The notes under the pieces were generated by a model. That model was not told where the DNA came from, made no database searches, and saw only the letters and a list, made by a program, of their open reading frames with translations. Positions 51,433-61,212 of a stretch of DNA of 64,000 nucleotides are shown here, one piece after another. Position numbers and translations under genes: made by a program. This DNA comes from Chitinophagaceae bacterium (GTDB lineage: Bacteria > Bacteroidota > Bacteroidia > Chitinophagales > Chitinophagaceae): positions 711,501 through 775,500 of the forward strand of contig JADJLJ010000002.1 of the NCBI GenBank assembly GCA_016710165.1. The letters are read 5' to 3'. Each line of letters begins with the position of its first letter. The first letter of the stretch is position 1.

Positions 51433-54400
51433 TTACCGGATGATCGTGGTTGCCCCCTTCCGCATAATGGTATTTCCCTTATAATCTATTCCTTCTCCTA
51501 TCCAGATGAAGGTTCCGTAGTCCAGCTCCCGCCCGTTTATTTTCCCATCCCATCCTTTTGAAGGATCTGTAATGGTATACAGCAATTGGCCGAAACGGTT
51601 AAAGATCTTCAGGTAATGAAACTCCACCAGGCCAACCGGTATGGGCTTAAGCACATCATTCAGCCCGTCCCCGTTCGGCGTAAAAGAATTGGGTACATAA
51701 ATTTCAGGTCCCCTGAATACCTTGATGCTGATACGGGCAGTTGCTGTGCAATGATAGGTGTTTGTTGCCTGCACGGTATACGTCATATCCCTGTCTAATT
51801 TTGCCACAGGATTTTTTATGAAGGGATTATTCAATCCATGGGTCGGCGACCAGCGGTAATCAATAAAGCCGCCATTGGCAGGGTCAATGGCGTTCAACTG
51901 TAATGGTTGATTGAAGGCAACAACGCTGTCGGCGTCAATAAAGACAGTGGCGGGTGCTGCAAATGTTATTTTCACCTCATCAGCCGTTTGCGATTCACAT
52001 CCATTCACATCTTTTACTTTCAGGTGATAGGTAATGCTGCCTGATGTTCCCGGGTTTTTAACAACGGGGTTTGCAATATTTGCATTGTTCAGATACGTAT
52101 CGGGAGTCCACAAATAACTTACACCACCACTTCCTTTAAGCTGGATATTATCTCCGGAGCAGGCAACCGTATCAGCCCCCGCATTGGCTTTGGGAGAAGT
52201 TAATGGCTTTACTTCCACGGGGGCAATAACGCTGCACCCGCCTGCTGTAACAGCTTTGATATAATAAATACCTGCTTTTGTCTTTGTTGGATCGGGATGA
52301 GGAATTGTTGCGGCTGCATCTAACCAATAAGTAAATGTTAAGCCAGGTGCCGAACCTGCAGTAATTGCCGGGTCTGTAAGATCAACAGTGCTTACGCCAC
52401 AAATTCCTGCCGGGTTATTTACTTTTAACAAAGGAGGAGCGGCGGTTGTAAAATCTTTGACCGCCCGGGTACCGCTGCACGACTGGTTTATGACAGCAAT
52501 GATCCGGTAATTTTTTCCAGCTGTTAAACCGGTAAAAATTCCTGTGGTATTGCTGCTGACCAGCACAGCGCCATCATACAGTTCATACGTAACTACAGAG
52601 CCCGTTGGAGGCGCAGGGTCAACGGATGCGGTAACAGATAAAGAAGAGCAGTCTGAATTCAGATTAATATTATAAACAGCAATCGTGCAATAAGATGACA
52701 GATCGTATGAAGCAACAAATCCATTGCCGCAGGCGTATAAAAGATTCTTGCCCTGGTCGTAGGCAAGATCATATACCGCAGCGGAAGGATTGCCTGTTAT
52801 GCTGATATCCGGTGCCGCATTATCGTCAAAGGCAGATCCGTTGAAATTAAAAACCTTAATGATCCCATTCGATGAACCGACAAAGACATTATTGCATTCA
52901 TCCGCAACGATGCCTCCCTGCATCAGCATTGTATTGGTTGAAAGGGTGAATGGCGATCCGGCAGGCGATCCGTCTGATTTATTAAAAGCAGCCAGGTTTT
53001 CCCATCCCAGTAAAAAAGGTACCGGGAATTAACTGCCAGAGTGTTGCTGGAATTATCCAGTCCGTTCATATAAGGCCGGTTGCTTGGCTCCCGCAGGGCA
53101 AAATAACCGGGCGATCGGGCCCATGCCATGTCTGCCGGGCTATACGGTGCTTTGTGTTTGTAGATATTATTGTCTCCCCCAGGATTGAGAACGGAGGTGG
53201 AAAATATGGTATACAGGTCATCTGAAACCGGGTCGGAAACAATATCTGAAATATCATTATGCCCCGTACTCATGCCGGTGATGTTTGACGCGTGGATATC
53301 GGTTGAAGGAGGCGAAAGATAGGCAAGTTCAATATTGGAAGAACTTCCTCCGCCTGCTATCAGAATCTTCGGTGTGCCCCCATTGCAGTTCCAGAGCATT
53401 TTCCAGTTTTCGGCAAATAAAGGATCAGCAGGCGTTATGTAGTTGTCGTACGAACCACCGGATGTAAGCCGTATTACCCTGAAGCCGCCGCCTGCCAGGC
53501 CCTGGCCCAGGTAAATATTACCGCTTATTTTTTCAACCACCCATCCGCCGTGTGCCCCTCCAAAATTCCAGGAAGGGCTGCTCAGCGAACCATTGAAGGT
53601 CCATTGCAGCGCACCGGAAGCATTGTATTTGGATAAACGCTGTACCGTACCATCACCACCGCCCACAACATAAATATTGCCCGCATAATCAAAATCAATG
53701 TCTTTTGCTTTACCACCGTCTGTGCCTGAAAGCCCCCCCGTACCTGAAACAAAGGGATCGATCACCAGTGTTTTCTGCCTGTCATAATCCCCAGGCAGTT
53801 TAAAATGGATGCTGTTGTTATTAATTTTAAAAGGCGATGTGAATTTCCGGTTACTGTTATCATTGTAATAACATTGTGCAACGGAAACAGAAATGCTGCC
53901 TGTATCCGATGCAATGACCAGGTTTCCATTCTTATCCTGCCGGATGTTTTTAACCTCCCCGCCGTATTTCATTTTCACTTTGCTGATGTCAGCGCCGGGC
54001 TTTGCAATAAGGCTGTATTCAAATCCCCCCTTTTTACCGGCTGCAAAAGAATAGACAAGGTCAATACCGGGATAAAGTTCTTTGTAGGTGATCTTCCGGA
54101 AAGTTTTTGCTTTTTGTGCCAGGAGCCCGTACGTGAAATAATCCGGATTTTCTTCTTCTGCAATAATGCCTGGAGCAGGGTTGGCATTGACCCATTCCAT
54201 GCTGATGGTGCGGTTAACGGTATAATTTCTTATGATATCCCTTTCTTTCCATCCTTTTTTTTCCAGCCGCTCCATTTCTTCATGTGATAATTTTTTTGTC
54301 GCCCGCTGCAGGTGTATCAATCCCTTTGCCGTAAACAATACGGGCATATCCAATCCTTCATACCCGTAAAGGATCCTGCCCATCCTTCCGTAGTTGGCCA

Positions 54401-54614
54401 GGGTATACTTATACTGGCCTATGTTCTCTATAAAAGAACCGGAAGTTCCAAAGAGGTCATTTTGAGGGAGAGAAGTTAAACGGGAAGGAATATTTTTGCC
54501 GGATCCGGGATTCAGGTTTGCCACCTGGGCAATACTGTTGCCGCACATAAGCAGAGGTAGTATATAACATAGACCGGGGAGACGCCCCCCCGGACTCTTG
54601 CGATTGGTTTTCAT
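51433..54614 (-). CDS. T9SS type B exported multidomain protein (frameshifted)
   Basis: A large cell-surface or secreted protein of about 1,060 residues in two frames. The first (54614 to about 53000) has a signal peptide (...CYILPLLMCGNSIAQ), an N-terminal DUF7948-like region (FIENIGQYKYTLANYGR) and an SBBP-like beta-propeller. It runs out of frame after YWDGKTW. The second (about 52997 to 51433) continues the propeller (GGIVADECNNVFVGSSNG), then Ig/PKD-like repeats (SPKANAGADTVACSGDNIQL) and a gliding-motility C-terminal domain (IYVPNSFTPNGDGLNDVLK ... KIFNRFGQLLY). One extra base in the T run 52997-53000 joins them. The C-terminal domain directs export by the type 9 system, type B. Confidence 0.87.
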
Positions 54615-54656
54615 GTACGTTAAGTAACGAATTAAAGGTAGCAATATTTCATAAAA

Positions 54657-54686
54657 AAGGCCCCTTTATTTTTATAAAGGGGCCTT
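54657..54686 (-). terminator. rho-independent terminator between mdh and the T9SS gene
   Basis: A perfect 13-bp stem (aaggcccctttat) with a tttt loop. In the minus direction it follows the mdh stop and has flanking T residues. Confidence 0.88.
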
Positions 54687-54706
54687 AATAACCTATTGAA
54701 AATGAA

Positions 54707-55642
54707 TCAGAGACTGAGGGTAGCCAGTACATCATTCATATTTCTTACCGCATCGGCGCTTTTGTTGAAAGCAGCCTGTTCTTCGGCATTCAGTTTATAG
54801 TCCACAATCTTCTCCCAGCCATTCTTTCCAACCACCACCGGTACACCTATGCAGATATCTTTTTGGCCGTACTCTCCTTCCAGGTAAACACAGCAGGGGA
54901 ATAGTTTCTTTTCATCCCGTACAATGGACTCCACCAATGCAGCTCCGGCAGCACCGGGTGCATACCAGGCAGATGTGCCGAGTAAGCCGGTCAGTGTTGC
55001 TCCTCCAACCATGGTATCCGCCACTACTTTTTTCATCGCATCGGCATCAAGGTAATTGGCCACAGGTGTTCCCTGGAAGGTAGCTAACCTTGCCAATGGG
55101 ATCATGGTGGTATCCCCGTGCCCGCCCACAACAACGGCCTGCAGGTCGGTAGCCGTGCAACCCATGGCTGTTGACAGGTAGTATTTAAAACGGCTGCTGT
55201 CCAGTATACCGCCCATGCCAATGATACGGTTCTTGGGTAACCCGCTTGATTTTAATGCCAGGTATGTCATGGTATCCATCGGGTTGCTGATAACAATGAT
55301 GATGGCATTGGGTGAATGCTGTAAGATATTCTGTGTAACGGTTTTTACAATGCCGGCATTGATACCGATCAGTTCCTCCCTTGTCATGCCCGGCTTACGG
55401 GGAATACCGGAAGTGATCACGGCCACATCCGTACCGGCCGTTTTGGTATAATCATTGGTACAGCCGGTTATCCGGGTATCAAATCCAAGCAGGGTGGCGG
55501 TCTGCATCATATCCATCGCTTTGCCTTCGGCAACGCCTTCTTTGATATCCAGTAATACCAGTTCGGTACAAAGTTCTTTACGGGCAATATTGTCGGCACA
55601 GGTTGCACCAACGGCACCGGCACCAACTACAGTTACTTTCAT
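54707..55642 (-). CDS. mdh: malate dehydrogenase (LDH-like type)
   Basis: The citric-acid-cycle enzyme oxidising malate to oxaloacetate with NAD. 311 residues: the NAD loop VTVVGAGAVGATCADNIA, the LLDIKEG acidic end of strand 2, substrate arginines in SGIPRKPGMTREEL, VISNPMDTMTYLALK and the catalytic histidine in VVVGGHGDTTMIPL. Asp and Arg patterns fit the tetrameric, lactate-dehydrogenase-like malate dehydrogenases. Monocistronic, with a terminator right after it. Confidence 0.94.
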   Translation of the reverse strand: MKVTVVGAGAVGATCADNIARKELCTELVLLDIKEGVAEGKAMDMMQTATLLGFDTRITGCTNDYTKTAGTDVAVITSGIPRKPGMTREELIGINAGIVKTVTQNILQHSPNAIIIVISNPMDTMTYLALKSSGLPKNRIIGMGGILDSSRFKYYLSTAMGCTATDLQAVVVGGHGDTTMIPLARLATFQGTPVANYLDADAMKKVVADTMVGGATLTGLLGTSAWYAPGAAGAALVESIVRDEKKLFPCCVYLEGEYGQKDICIGVPVVVGKNGWEKIVDYKLNAEEQAAFNKSADAVRNMNDVLATLSL

Positions 55643-55717
55643 GTATGATCTATTTATACGTTGAAGAAATTATTTCCGGCGCAAAGGTAATTAATTAAGG
55701 CCTCGGGAAAACTGATT

Positions 55718-56209
55718 TTATAAGATTTCGGCGATCTTTTTAATGGACTCGGGCCTTTCAAAGGCGGCTACAAATTTCCCTTTTTTATTGTAAACAAATA
55801 CGGAGGGGATGGTACGGATGTTGAAAAAGGTTCCGAAAAAATTACCGGGATCCCTGCCCATAACGATACCGGGATAATCAGCGATCCGGTACGCTTCATA
55901 GAATTTTTTCAAATGCGCATAGTCGATGGGAGAGGCCATAATGATCAGGGCCTCTTTAAAAAGCCCGATATTGGCTTTCAGCTCTTCTGTTTCATGCTTG
56001 CAATGGTCGCAAAAAGGATTGAAAATAATGAACACCGTAGCTTTCTTATCTGCCAGGTCGTCTTTTGTAAACTGGCTGCTGTCTGCCAGATTTGTAAGGC
56101 GGAAGGGGGGGATCGTGGGAAACCGGAGGTAGATTCCGGCAGTATCGGCCTGGGCCATTCCCTGGTACCCTGCACAAACTAAAAACAGTATTAAAAAGGC
56201 CTTTTTCAA
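55718..56209 (-). CDS. exported thioredoxin-like protein (TlpA/redoxin)
   Basis: A 163-residue periplasmic redoxin: signal peptide 1-20 (...GYQGMAQ), thioredoxin fold with the redox pair C67 and C70 in NPFCDHCKHET, and the cis-proline loop RTIPSVFVYNKKGKFV. The TlpA-like layout suggests thiol-disulfide exchange or cytochrome maturation support. It stands alone between mdh and efp. Confidence 0.86.
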   Translation of the reverse strand: MKKAFLILFLVCAGYQGMAQADTAGIYLRFPTIPPFRLTNLADSSQFTKDDLADKKATVFIIFNPFCDHCKHETEELKANIGLFKEALIIMASPIDYAHLKKFYEAYRIADYPGIVMGRDPGNFFGTFFNIRTIPSVFVYNKKGKFVAAFERPESIKKIAEIL

Positions 56210-56358
56210 GTATCGTTTTTTTACAAAGCTACAGGTAAATGTGATAAGCGGGTGTTACGTGCGCAACGGGTTTTTGTTGACCTTGAATTTCGGATTTAGC
56301 CCCAGTATCATTACTTTTGCAGCCTCCCGGTAAAAACCGGGATAAAAAACAAGATATT

Positions 56359-56925
56359 ATGGCAACAACAGCAGATATGCGTTCAGGGCTCATCATCAAA
56401 GTAGATGGCAGCCTGTACAGTGTTATTGAATTCGGGCAGAATAAAACAGCCCGCGCCGCAGCAAAGGTTTGGGCTAAACTTAAGGGGGTTGATAACAGCC
56501 GTACCATAGAAGTTACCTGGAACAGCGGTGAAACCATCTACCCGGTAAGGGTGGAGAAAAAACCTTACCAGTTCCTCTATAAAGACGATACCGGTTACAA
56601 TTTCATGGATACCGAAACCTTTGAGCAGATAGCGGTACAGGAGAATATGGTAGATGCTCCTAAGTTTTTGAAAGACGGCCAGGAAGTATCTGTATTGATC
56701 AATGGCGAAACAGACCTGCCAATGGGGGTAGAGTTACCGGACAAGATCGTATTGCTGGTTACATACAGCGAACCCGGTATGAGGGGGGATACTGCCACAC
56801 GTACCTTAAAACCCGCCACCGTTGAAACCGGGGCAACGGTAAACGTACCTTTATTCGTAAATGAGGGTGAACTGATTCGTGTAAACACCAAAACCGGTGA
56901 GTATGTTGAGCGGGTGAAGGACTAA
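56359..56925 (+). CDS. efp: elongation factor P, atypical modification loop
   Basis: A 188-residue translation factor that relieves ribosome stalling at proline runs. Domains II and III are clear (KPYQFLYKDDTGYNFMDTETFEQ, VTYSEPGMRGDTATRTLKPATVETGATVNVPLFVNEGELI). Domain I has EFGQNKTARAAAKVWAKLK where classical EF-P has the P-G-K-G loop carrying the modified lysine. One lysine (K29) stays near the tip but the prolines and glycines are absent and the loop is about one residue shorter. I recall this form from Chitinophagaceae. The start at 56359 gives MATTADMRSG. Confidence 0.92.
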   Translation: MATTADMRSGLIIKVDGSLYSVIEFGQNKTARAAAKVWAKLKGVDNSRTIEVTWNSGETIYPVRVEKKPYQFLYKDDTGYNFMDTETFEQIAVQENMVDAPKFLKDGQEVSVLINGETDLPMGVELPDKIVLLVTYSEPGMRGDTATRTLKPATVETGATVNVPLFVNEGELIRVNTKTGEYVERVKD

Positions 56926-56946
56926 AAAATTGATTGAACAAGCCTC

Positions 56947-56983
56947 TAAAATGGGTAATTGATACATCAGTTACCCATTTTTG
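56947..56983 (+). terminator. terminator after efp
   Basis: The stem atgggtaa / ttacccat with a 12-base loop is preceded by A and followed by T5. Downstream at about 57001-57050 is a T-rich tract with three copies of tttttggcc, noted as a short direct repeat. Confidence 0.75.
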
Positions 56984-57081
56984 CTTTTAGTAACTTTGCT
57001 GATTTTTTGGCCATTTTTGGGGTATTTTTGGCCATTTTTGGCCATAAAAGGCCTGTTTTCGGCTTATTTTTAAATTTTAGG

Positions 57082-57113
57082 TTGCAGTTATGATCAATCT
57101 TACCCTATCTTAG
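57082..57113 (+). promoter_or_regulatory. candidate accBC promoter
   Basis: TTG (57082-57084) and TATCTTAG (57106-57113) are 21 bases apart, close to the Bacteroidota pattern TTG-N19-21-TAnnTTTG, and the start codon of accB is 44 bases downstream. It was placed by eye. Confidence 0.4.
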
Positions 57114-57156
57114 CAGCCGGTTTCAATATCAATACTTAACTACTTAAACCAAGCAC

Positions 57157-57633
57157 ATGGACATCAAGCAAATCCAGGAGTTAGTAAAGCTCATAAACAA
57201 AACCAATATCGGCGAGATCACCATTGAGGAAGAAGGGGTAAAGATCACAGTAAAACAGAAAAAAGATCCTGTACAGAAAATATATACCGGCGGTTCGGTA
57301 CCGGCTTACCCGGCACCTTCCGTATCCTCACCGGCTCCGGCAGCTACGGCTCCGGCAGCATCAAAACCAGCGGCTGAACCGAAGGCCGATAACCTGGTTA
57401 CCATAAAAAGCCCGATGATCGGCACTTTCTACCGCCAGGCAGGTCCCGGGAAACCCATTTTTGTAAGTGTGGGAGATGAGGTTACTCCCGGAAAGGTAGT
57501 TTGCATCATTGAAGCCATGAAGCTTTTCAACGAAATTGAAAGCGAAGTGAAAGGAAAGATCGTGAAGATATTGGTGGAAGATGCCAGCCCCGTTGAGTAC
57601 GACCAGCCCCTGTTTTTAGTTGACCCTTCCTAA
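57157..57633 (+). CDS. accB: biotin carboxyl carrier protein of acetyl-CoA carboxylase
   Basis: A 158-residue carrier subunit: helical N-terminus (KQIQELVKLINKTNIGEITIEEEGVKITVKQ), a Pro-Ala-rich linker (about 50-80) and the biotinyl domain with biotin attachment K122 in IEAMKLFNEIES. It is followed by accC 88 bases on; the pair supplies malonyl-CoA for FabD and the rest of fatty-acid synthesis. Confidence 0.95.
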   Translation: MDIKQIQELVKLINKTNIGEITIEEEGVKITVKQKKDPVQKIYTGGSVPAYPAPSVSSPAPAATAPAASKPAAEPKADNLVTIKSPMIGTFYRQAGPGKPIFVSVGDEVTPGKVVCIIEAMKLFNEIESEVKGKIVKILVEDASPVEYDQPLFLVDPS

Positions 57634-57683
57634 GTAGAAATTAAAAAGTCAAAAGTAAAAGGCCACTATCCCGGTTGATGATT

Positions 57684-57711
57684 TTTTAATTTTTAATTTT
57701 TAATTTTTAAT
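57684..57711. repeat. heptamer array (ttttaat type) before accC
   Basis: Four exact copies of ttttaat, ending ten bases before the GTG of accC. A purine-rich counterpart in 7-base phase (aaaaagt, caaaagt and similar, 57643-57663) lies on the other side of a short GC spacer, giving an inverted arrangement. Confidence 0.65.
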
Positions 57712-57721
57712 TCAAACTATC

Positions 57722-59059
57722 GTGTTTAAAAAGATACTGATTGCCAACCGTGGAGAAATTGCTCTCCGTGTCATACGTACCTGCAGGGAAATGGGTATTA
57801 AAACAGTGGCCGTATATTCTACCGCCGATAAGGACAGTCTTCATGTGAAGTTTGCCGACGAAGCAGTTTGTATCGGCAAACCTGCCAGTGCCGACAGCTA
57901 CCTGAATATGGCACATATCATGGCTGCTGCAGAGATCACCAATGCAGATGCCATACATCCCGGCTATGGTTTCCTGGCCGAAAATGCCAAGTTTGCGAAA
58001 ATATGCGGCGACCATGGAATAAAATTCATTGGCCCCAAACCAGAGATGATCGATGCAATGGGGGATAAGATCACCGCCAAGGAAACAATGATAAAGGCAG
58101 GTGTGCCCGTTGTGCCCGGCGGCGGCGGACTATTGCAAAGTATTGAAGAGGCAAGGTCGATCGCCAAAGAAATTGGTTACCCGGTAATATTGAAAGCAAC
58201 TGCCGGCGGGGGTGGTAAGGGTATGCGTATCGTTTGGGAAGAAAGCGAACTGGAACGTAACCTGGACTTGGCCAAAACAGAAGCCGCTGCCGCTTTTAAG
58301 AACGACGGGATTTACATGGAGAAATTTGTGGAAGAGCCCCGCCATATTGAGATCCAGGTGGCTGGCGACCAGTATGGTACTGCCTGCCATTTAAGCGAGC
58401 GGGATTGTTCAATACAGCGCAGGCATCAAAAACTGGTGGAGGAATCACCTTCCCCTTTTATGACGGCTGAACTGCGGGATAAAATGGGCGCCGCTGCAAT
58501 CAAAGCCTGCAATGCCATCCGTTACGAGGGAGTGGGTACGGTAGAGTTCCTGGTTGACAAGCATCGCAACTTTTACTTCATGGAAATGAACACCCGCATA
58601 CAGGTAGAGCATTGTGTAACGGAAGAAGTGATCAATTTCGACCTGATCAAAGAACAGATAAAAATCGCGGCAGGGGAAAAAGTGAGCGGAGTAAATTACC
58701 TTCCCCAGATGCATGCCATTGAATGCCGTATAAATGCAGAGGATCCATACAACGATTTTCGTCCCTCTCCCGGTAAGATCACCGTACTGCACCAGCCCGG
58801 CGGGCATGGGGTACGTGTTGACAGCCATGTGTATGCAGGATATGTTATTCCTCCGTACTACGACAGCATGATCGCCAAACTGATCGCTGTGGCACAAACC
58901 CGCAAAGAGGCCATTGACACCATGAGCAGGGCATTGAGTGAGTATGTGATCGAAGGCGTGAAAACCACCATCCCCTTTCACCAGCAGCTGATGAGAGATG
59001 AGAATTTTATCAGCGGGAACTTTACCACCAAGTTCCTGGAAAGTTTTGTTTTAAAATAA
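57722..59059 (+). CDS. accC: acetyl-CoA carboxylase biotin carboxylase subunit
   Basis: A 445-residue ATP-grasp enzyme that carboxylates biotin on AccB: FKKILIANRGEIALRVIRTCREMGI, ADAIHPGYGFLAENAKFA, ATP loop ATAGGGGKGMR, EKFVEEPRHIEIQV, catalytic EMNTRIQVEHCVTE and the C-terminal FRPSPGKI. It begins with GTG directly after the heptamer array. Normal length. Confidence 0.96.
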   Translation: MFKKILIANRGEIALRVIRTCREMGIKTVAVYSTADKDSLHVKFADEAVCIGKPASADSYLNMAHIMAAAEITNADAIHPGYGFLAENAKFAKICGDHGIKFIGPKPEMIDAMGDKITAKETMIKAGVPVVPGGGGLLQSIEEARSIAKEIGYPVILKATAGGGGKGMRIVWEESELERNLDLAKTEAAAAFKNDGIYMEKFVEEPRHIEIQVAGDQYGTACHLSERDCSIQRRHQKLVEESPSPFMTAELRDKMGAAAIKACNAIRYEGVGTVEFLVDKHRNFYFMEMNTRIQVEHCVTEEVINFDLIKEQIKIAAGEKVSGVNYLPQMHAIECRINAEDPYNDFRPSPGKITVLHQPGGHGVRVDSHVYAGYVIPPYYDSMIAKLIAVAQTRKEAIDTMSRALSEYVIEGVKTTIPFHQQLMRDENFISGNFTTKFLESFVLK

Positions 59060-59086
59060 CAGGGCTTCCCGGTAATATTATTCACA

Positions 59087-59116
59087 GGCATCCGCCCGCC
59101 GGCGGATGCCTTTTTT
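59087..59116 (+). terminator. rho-independent terminator after accC
   Basis: The ten-base perfect stem ggcatccgcc / ggcggatgcc is followed by T6. The word ccgccggcgg recurs in shortened form at 62852-62868 and elsewhere in the window. Confidence 0.9.
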
Positions 59117-59190
59117 ATGTTGACCACTTATCATTATTATACCCCGGGACTGCCTTTTACTATTTACATTTAGTCACTAAAACGACTGTT

Positions 59191-60306
59191 ATGTTATTCA
59201 GAAGATCATTTCTTGCATTAACTGCATTGCTCTTTTCTTCAATTTCCTTTTCCCAGATTCTTCATACAATAGCCGATGGAGGTAATAAAAAGGCATCCGT
59301 ATCGGAGCGTATCGGTATTACGGATGTAACCATTCAGTACGACCGGCCTGCTGTTAAGGGCAGGGAAGGTAAAATATGGGGGGAGCTTGTTCATAAAGGA
59401 TTTGCCGATCTCGGGTTTGGAACGAGTAAAGCTGCGCCCTGGAGGGCAGGCGCCAACGAGAATACAACCATTTATTTCAGCACCGATGTGACGGTAGAAG
59501 GGAAAGCCTTGCCGGCCGGCACCTATGGTCTGTTCATGGCAATGGGAGACGGGGATGCAACCATCATCTTCAGCAAGAATTCCACTTCCTGGGGGTCTTA
59601 TTTTTATGATCCAAAGGAAGATGCATTGCGGGTGCATGTTAAAACCGCTTCCTTGCCTGAAAGCGTGGAACGGTTGAGATATGAATTCATGGATGAGAAA
59701 GAGAACAGTGCCGGCATTGCATTGCTCTGGGAAAAGTTGAAGATACCTTTCCGGGTAGAGGTAGATTATGTTAAGACACAACTGGAATCTTTCCGGAAAG
59801 AGTTGCGGAACGAAAAGGGATTCCGCTGGGAAGCCTGGGTGGAAGCCATTGATTTCTGTGTGCAGCGGAATGTAAATCTTGAAGAAGCATTGCAGTGGAG
59901 TGATTATGCCATCACAGGCGTATTTGTAGGACAGCGGAATTTCAGGACGCTTGGTGCGAAAGCATCGGTATTGGCCAAACTGGGGAAAAATGCTGAAGCA
60001 GAATCCCTGATGAAAGAAGCCATGCCATTGGCCACCTTGCAGGAACTGCACAATTACGGAAGGCAATTGCTGCGGGAGAAAAAACCGGTACAGGCACTGG
60101 AAGCATTTAAACTGAATGCACAAAAGAATCCCAATGTTTATACCACGCACATGGGACTGGTGAGGGGCTATTCGGCCAACAGTGACTTCAGGAATGCATT
60201 GAAATACGCCAAAGCAGCCCAGCCACTGGCACCGGATAAGGCCAATAAAGATGTTCTTGATGGATTTATTAAAATGCTGGAAGCAGGAAAGGATATAAAC
60301 CAGTGA
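59191..60306 (+). CDS. exported DUF2911/TPR protein
   Basis: A 371-residue exported protein: signal peptide 1-22 (...SSISFSQ), a DUF2911 domain (residues about 40-190, GITDVTIQYDRPAVKGREGKIWG, APWRAGANENTTIYFSTDV, GTYGLFM) and C-terminal tetratricopeptide-like helices (about 240-365). Bacteroidota proteins of this kind are common, with unknown function. Monocistronic, with no partner evident. Confidence 0.82.
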   Translation: MLFRRSFLALTALLFSSISFSQILHTIADGGNKKASVSERIGITDVTIQYDRPAVKGREGKIWGELVHKGFADLGFGTSKAAPWRAGANENTTIYFSTDVTVEGKALPAGTYGLFMAMGDGDATIIFSKNSTSWGSYFYDPKEDALRVHVKTASLPESVERLRYEFMDEKENSAGIALLWEKLKIPFRVEVDYVKTQLESFRKELRNEKGFRWEAWVEAIDFCVQRNVNLEEALQWSDYAITGVFVGQRNFRTLGAKASVLAKLGKNAEAESLMKEAMPLATLQELHNYGRQLLREKKPVQALEAFKLNAQKNPNVYTTHMGLVRGYSANSDFRNALKYAKAAQPLAPDKANKDVLDGFIKMLEAGKDINQ

Positions 60307-60345
60307 TAAGTTTTTTCATGTGCCGGTCAGGAAAGCCGGCACATC

Positions 60346-61212
60346 TTATTTCAACAACCCGATACAATTTTTGAGACTTTCTTTCCATCCGGGGATCGTA
60401 ATACCAAATGTTGCTTTGATCTTTGAGGTATCCAGCACCGAGTAAGCCGGTCTTTTTGCAGCCGTGGGATAAGCGGACGTTGGAATTGGATTGACGGTAC
60501 ATACAGAATTGGTTAATTCTTTAATGGCGAGAGCAAATTCATACCAGCTGGTGATGCCTTCATTGCAGTAATGATAGATACCCGGCTTGCTGATCCCCGA
60601 TGAAATGATCTTGATGACCGCATCTGCCAGGTCTGCTGCATAGGTAGGACAGCCAAACTGGTCGTTCACCACGTTGATGTTCTCCCGTTCTTTCATCAAC
60701 CGCAGCATGGTCTTTACAAAGTTGTTCCCAAATGATGAATACAACCAGGATGTCCGGATGATGATGGAGGAGGGATCGTTTTGCAAAGCCCCTGTTTCTC
60801 CTATGTGCTTGGAAGCTCCATAGATTCCCAGGGGGCTGGCCGGATCTGTTTCTTTGTATGGCTGATCCGTGTTGCCGTCAAAAACATAGTCGGTGGATAT
60901 ATGGATGAGCTGAACATCCTGTTCATTGCATACCCTGGCAAGGTTTGCCACCGCATCTGCATTGATGCGGAATGCGCTTCCGGCATCTGCTTCTGCCTTA
61001 TCTACAGCCGTATAGGCTGCGCAATTGATGCAGTATGCTACGGGGTTCTCAGCAAAGAATCCTGTTACCGCAGCAAAATCATCAATGGCCAGTTCCTTGT
61101 GTGAAACAAACAGGAAATGGTACGCAGGGTATCTGGAAGCAATGACTTTCAGTTCATTGCCCAGTTGCCCGTTTGCACCGGTAACCAGAACAGCATGGGT
61201 ATTATTTTTCAA
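60346..61212 (-). CDS. rfbD: dTDP-4-dehydrorhamnose reductase
   Basis: The final enzyme of dTDP-L-rhamnose synthesis. 288 residues of the short-chain-dehydrogenase type: VLVTGANGQLGNELK, NCAAYTAVDKAEADAG, STDYVFDGNTDQPYKETDPASPLGIYGASKHIGE (containing the YxxxK pair) and RTSWLYSSFGNNFVKTM. It begins with TTG overlapping the stop of rfbC (TTGA), implying translational coupling. rfbA and rfbB are not in the window. Confidence 0.93.
   Translation of the reverse strand: MKNNTHAVLVTGANGQLGNELKVIASRYPAYHFLFVSHKELAIDDFAAVTGFFAENPVAYCINCAAYTAVDKAEADAGSAFRINADAVANLARVCNEQDVQLIHISTDYVFDGNTDQPYKETDPASPLGIYGASKHIGETGALQNDPSSIIIRTSWLYSSFGNNFVKTMLRLMKERENINVVNDQFGCPTYAADLADAVIKIISSGISKPGIYHYCNEGITSWYEFALAIKELTNSVCTVNPIPTSAYPTAAKRPAYSVLDTSKIKATFGITIPGWKESLKNCIGLLK

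Noticed and set aside
834..57711. Short tandem arrays as possible CRISPR arrays
   Set aside because: The units are 7-8 bases without unique spacers, and no cas gene is present.
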